Origin: Anaerolineae bacterium
GTDB taxonomy: Bacteria > Chloroflexota > Anaerolineae > UBA4142
Length of the DNA stretch: 5,662 nt
Direction of reading: 5' to 3'
Assembly (NCBI GenBank): GCA_026417715.1
Contig: JAOACU010000198.1
Span: forward strand, 1-5,662
The notes beneath the pieces were generated by a model. That model was not told the origin of the DNA, searched no databases, and worked only from the letters and a program-made list of their open reading frames with translations. Made by a program: the position numbers and the translations under genes. Below, in pieces: positions 4,040 to 5,662 of the stretch (position 1 is its first letter; each line of letters opens with the position of its first letter).

Positions 4040-5662
4040 ATGCTCGCATTCACGCAAACTTGGTTTGGCTTTCCACTCTGGTTGTGGTTCATCGTCGCGG
4101 GAATCATTCTCGCGCTCGCAGTGCTCGTCGCGCGCACGTTGGAGTTCGAGGGAGTGAATTTCACTGCGACGCCGCCGTTCGTCGCGTTTCGCTTCAAACG
4201 CAAGCGCAAGGACACGCCGCCACCGATTCCCCAAGACACAGCGAGTCGCGCCGCGCGCGTTGACGCGTCGGGCGATCGAAGCGTCGCGATTGGGGGCGAT
4301 GCATCGCACGCCACGATCATCACCGGCGATGTGCACCTGCCACCCGCCGAAAAACCACCGCGCGAGTCCGCACCACCGCCCGCGCGCACCGCGCACTATG
4401 TCCATCGCGGCAAAATCGAAGACGATGTGCGCGCCGCGTTGCGTGCTCGTACGAACATTGCTATTGTTGGCGTCGCGGGAATGGGCGGAATTGGCAAGAC
4501 CGAACTTGCCAAAAATGTGTGCCGCGAACTCGCCGCAAGCGAACGTGTGATCTGGGTCGGTGTGTACGATCGTCCGCTGGTGATTTTGCAGGACGAACTG
4601 GCGCGCGCACTCGGCATCACGCTCGATCCGCGTGCCGACGCGTCGAGTCGTTACGACACGTTGCGTGGCGCGTTCGAGCGGAATCCTTGCATCGTTTTCT
4701 TCGACGATGTGTACAAAGCGGCGGTGCCGCATTTGCAATTCCTCTTGCCCCCCTCGCCACCCTGTGCCGCGCTCATCACCTCGCGCTTGCGCGAACTCGG
4801 CGTGACGACGCGCGTCTTGCAACTCGATGTGATGGACGCGGCGCAGGCGTTGGAATTGTTGCGCGAGGCGCAGGGCTTGGGCGATGCACTTGCGCGCGAA
4901 CCTGATGCGGCGCAAAAGTTGTGTGAACTGTGCGGCTATCTCCCGCTGGCACTCGACCTTGCCGCCAGTCGGCTGCGCAAGCAACTCCACTTGTCCCAGA
5001 CGCCCATCGCACAGTTCAATGTGTTGTTGACGAATCGTCTGCGCGAATTGGAACGCACGCACGATCCCGACCCGCACTTGCGGAGCATCACCGCGAACAT
5101 CGCGCTGAGTTACGATGCGTTGGACGCGGCTGACCAGCGGCGATGGCGCGCGCTCGCCGTCTTTGCGCCGAGTGGTTTTGCGCCGCGCGCGGTGGCAGCC
5201 GTGTGGAGCGAAAACGATGCCGACGTGCGGCGTCATCTTGAACGCTTGCAAGACGAATCGTTGGTGCTGTACGCGGAAAAGGTGGGACGCTTGCGCTTGC
5301 ACGATTTGGTGCGTGACTATGCGAGGCAAGAACTCGTCGCGCGCGGCGAGAGTGATGCGGTGAACCGTGCACACGCCCAATTTTTGATTGCACTGTTTGA
5401 AAAACATTCGCTCGACGATTTGAGCACCGCGCCCGAAGTAGGCGATGAATTGGAGAACCTGCGCGAGGCGGCGCGGTGGGCGCGTGAACAGGAAGAGGGC
5501 GAATGGCTGGCGCGTTTGGCGACGGTGCCGCGCAATTGGCTGATGGTTTTTAGTGTTTGGGATGAGTGGAAAACGTGGCTGGACGCGGCATTGCGCTTGG
5601 GCATTGACCATACTCCACAACTGAAAGCGGACGTGCTCCGAGCGATGGGGGATATACAGGCG
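4040..5662 (+). CDS. Membrane-anchored NB-ARC (STAND) ATPase with TPR-like C-terminus, 3' end outside the window
   Basis: The frame is open from ATG 4040 to the window edge (541 codons, no stop). The start has a purine-rich GGAAGGGG at 4027-4034, 5 nt upstream. Residues 13-31 form one transmembrane helix followed by FKRKRK (52-57), which by the positive-inside rule puts the rest in the cytoplasm. A Pro-rich linker contains SVAIGGD...TIITGD (81-97). The NB-ARC ATPase follows: Walker A GMGGIGKT at 147-154 (K153), Walker B IVFFDDV at 218-224, the sensor-like ITSR at 246-249, GYLPLAL at 299-305, and an MHD-equivalent LHDLVRDYA at 420-428 closing the winged helix. From about 445 on, the sequence (ENLREAARWA, then WDEWKTWLDAALRLG) looks like the start of a TPR region. 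STAND ATPases act as nucleotide-driven switches in signalling, transcription control or phage defence. No TIR, CHAT, nuclease or DNA-binding domain is seen before the ATPase, so its output is unknown; an effector could lie beyond the edge. Confidence 0.93.
   Translation, partial: MLAFTQTWFGFPLWLWFIVAGIILALAVLVARTLEFEGVNFTATPPFVAFRFKRKRKDTPPPIPQDTASRAARVDASGDRSVAIGGDASHATIITGDVHLPPAEKPPRESAPPPARTAHYVHRGKIEDDVRAALRARTNIAIVGVAGMGGIGKTELAKNVCRELAASERVIWVGVYDRPLVILQDELARALGITLDPRADASSRYDTLRGAFERNPCIVFFDDVYKAAVPHLQFLLPPSPPCAALITSRLRELGVTTRVLQLDVMDAAQALELLREAQGLGDALAREPDAAQKLCELCGYLPLALDLAASRLRKQLHLSQTPIAQFNVLLTNRLRELERTHDPDPHLRSITANIALSYDALDAADQRRWRALAVFAPSGFAPRAVAAVWSENDADVRRHLERLQDESLVLYAEKVGRLRLHDLVRDYARQELVARGESDAVNRAHAQFLIALFEKHSLDDLSTAPEVGDELENLREAARWAREQEEGEWLARLATVPRNWLMVFSVWDEWKTWLDAALRLGIDHTPQLKADVLRAMGDIQA

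Noticed and set aside
3803..5620. Minus-strand open frame of 605 codons opposite the NB-ARC gene
   Set aside because: It runs through the heptad array and the promoter region, is dominated by Arg, His, Gln and Ala in the pattern typical of antisense frames of GC-rich genes, and has no recognisable domain. The plus-strand frame from 4040 has complete NB-ARC motifs.

Overview
The window reads as a moderately GC-rich bacterial chromosome segment. It most likely comes from a Chloroflexota (Anaerolineae-like) genome. That assignment is an inference from the gene types, chiefly the paired DUF4405 membrane protein and small anchored OB-like protein, the TPR-type NB-ARC ATPase and the heptanucleotide repeat arrays. 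There is no rRNA or other marker gene to confirm it.

Layout, left to right. (1) 1-810, plus strand: the C-terminal part of a helical protein of uncertain identity, open at the left edge. (2) 871-2565, plus strand: a complete 564-residue long-chain acyl-CoA synthetase of the FadD type with all expected motifs. (3) 2564-2605: a perfect 19-bp stem hairpin placed between two convergent genes, a likely bidirectional terminator. (4) 3723-2615, minus strand: a two-gene operon. Its first gene encodes a four-helix, histidine-bearing DUF4405-type membrane protein built from two repeats; the second encodes a small N-terminally anchored OB-like (DUF5666-like) protein. (5) 3724-4039: a 316-bp divergent intergenic region. 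It holds a weak minus-strand promoter candidate, an 11-bp-spaced direct repeat, a good extended -10 promoter firing to the right, and a striking heptanucleotide array in the transcribed leader. (6) 4040-5662, plus strand: a large gene open at the right edge, encoding a membrane-anchored NB-ARC (STAND) ATPase with the start of a TPR-like region. It has no stop codon in the window, so an ORF caller that needs a stop misses it; a 605-codon antisense ORF over the same DNA is a compositional shadow.

How the genes relate. The acyl-CoA synthetase activates fatty acids for beta-oxidation or lipid synthesis and may be co-transcribed with the gene before it. The minus-strand pair looks like a small envelope module, possibly redox or haem related because of its paired histidines. 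The NB-ARC protein is a signal-responsive ATPase switch tethered to the membrane; its output is unknown and could be regulatory or defensive.

The most unusual structure is non-coding: two arrays of 7-bp units (3103-3182 and 3906-4029). Each has a run of heptads followed by heptads in reverse orientation. One supplies the last ~24 codons and the stop of the DUF4405 gene; the other fills the leader of the NB-ARC gene.
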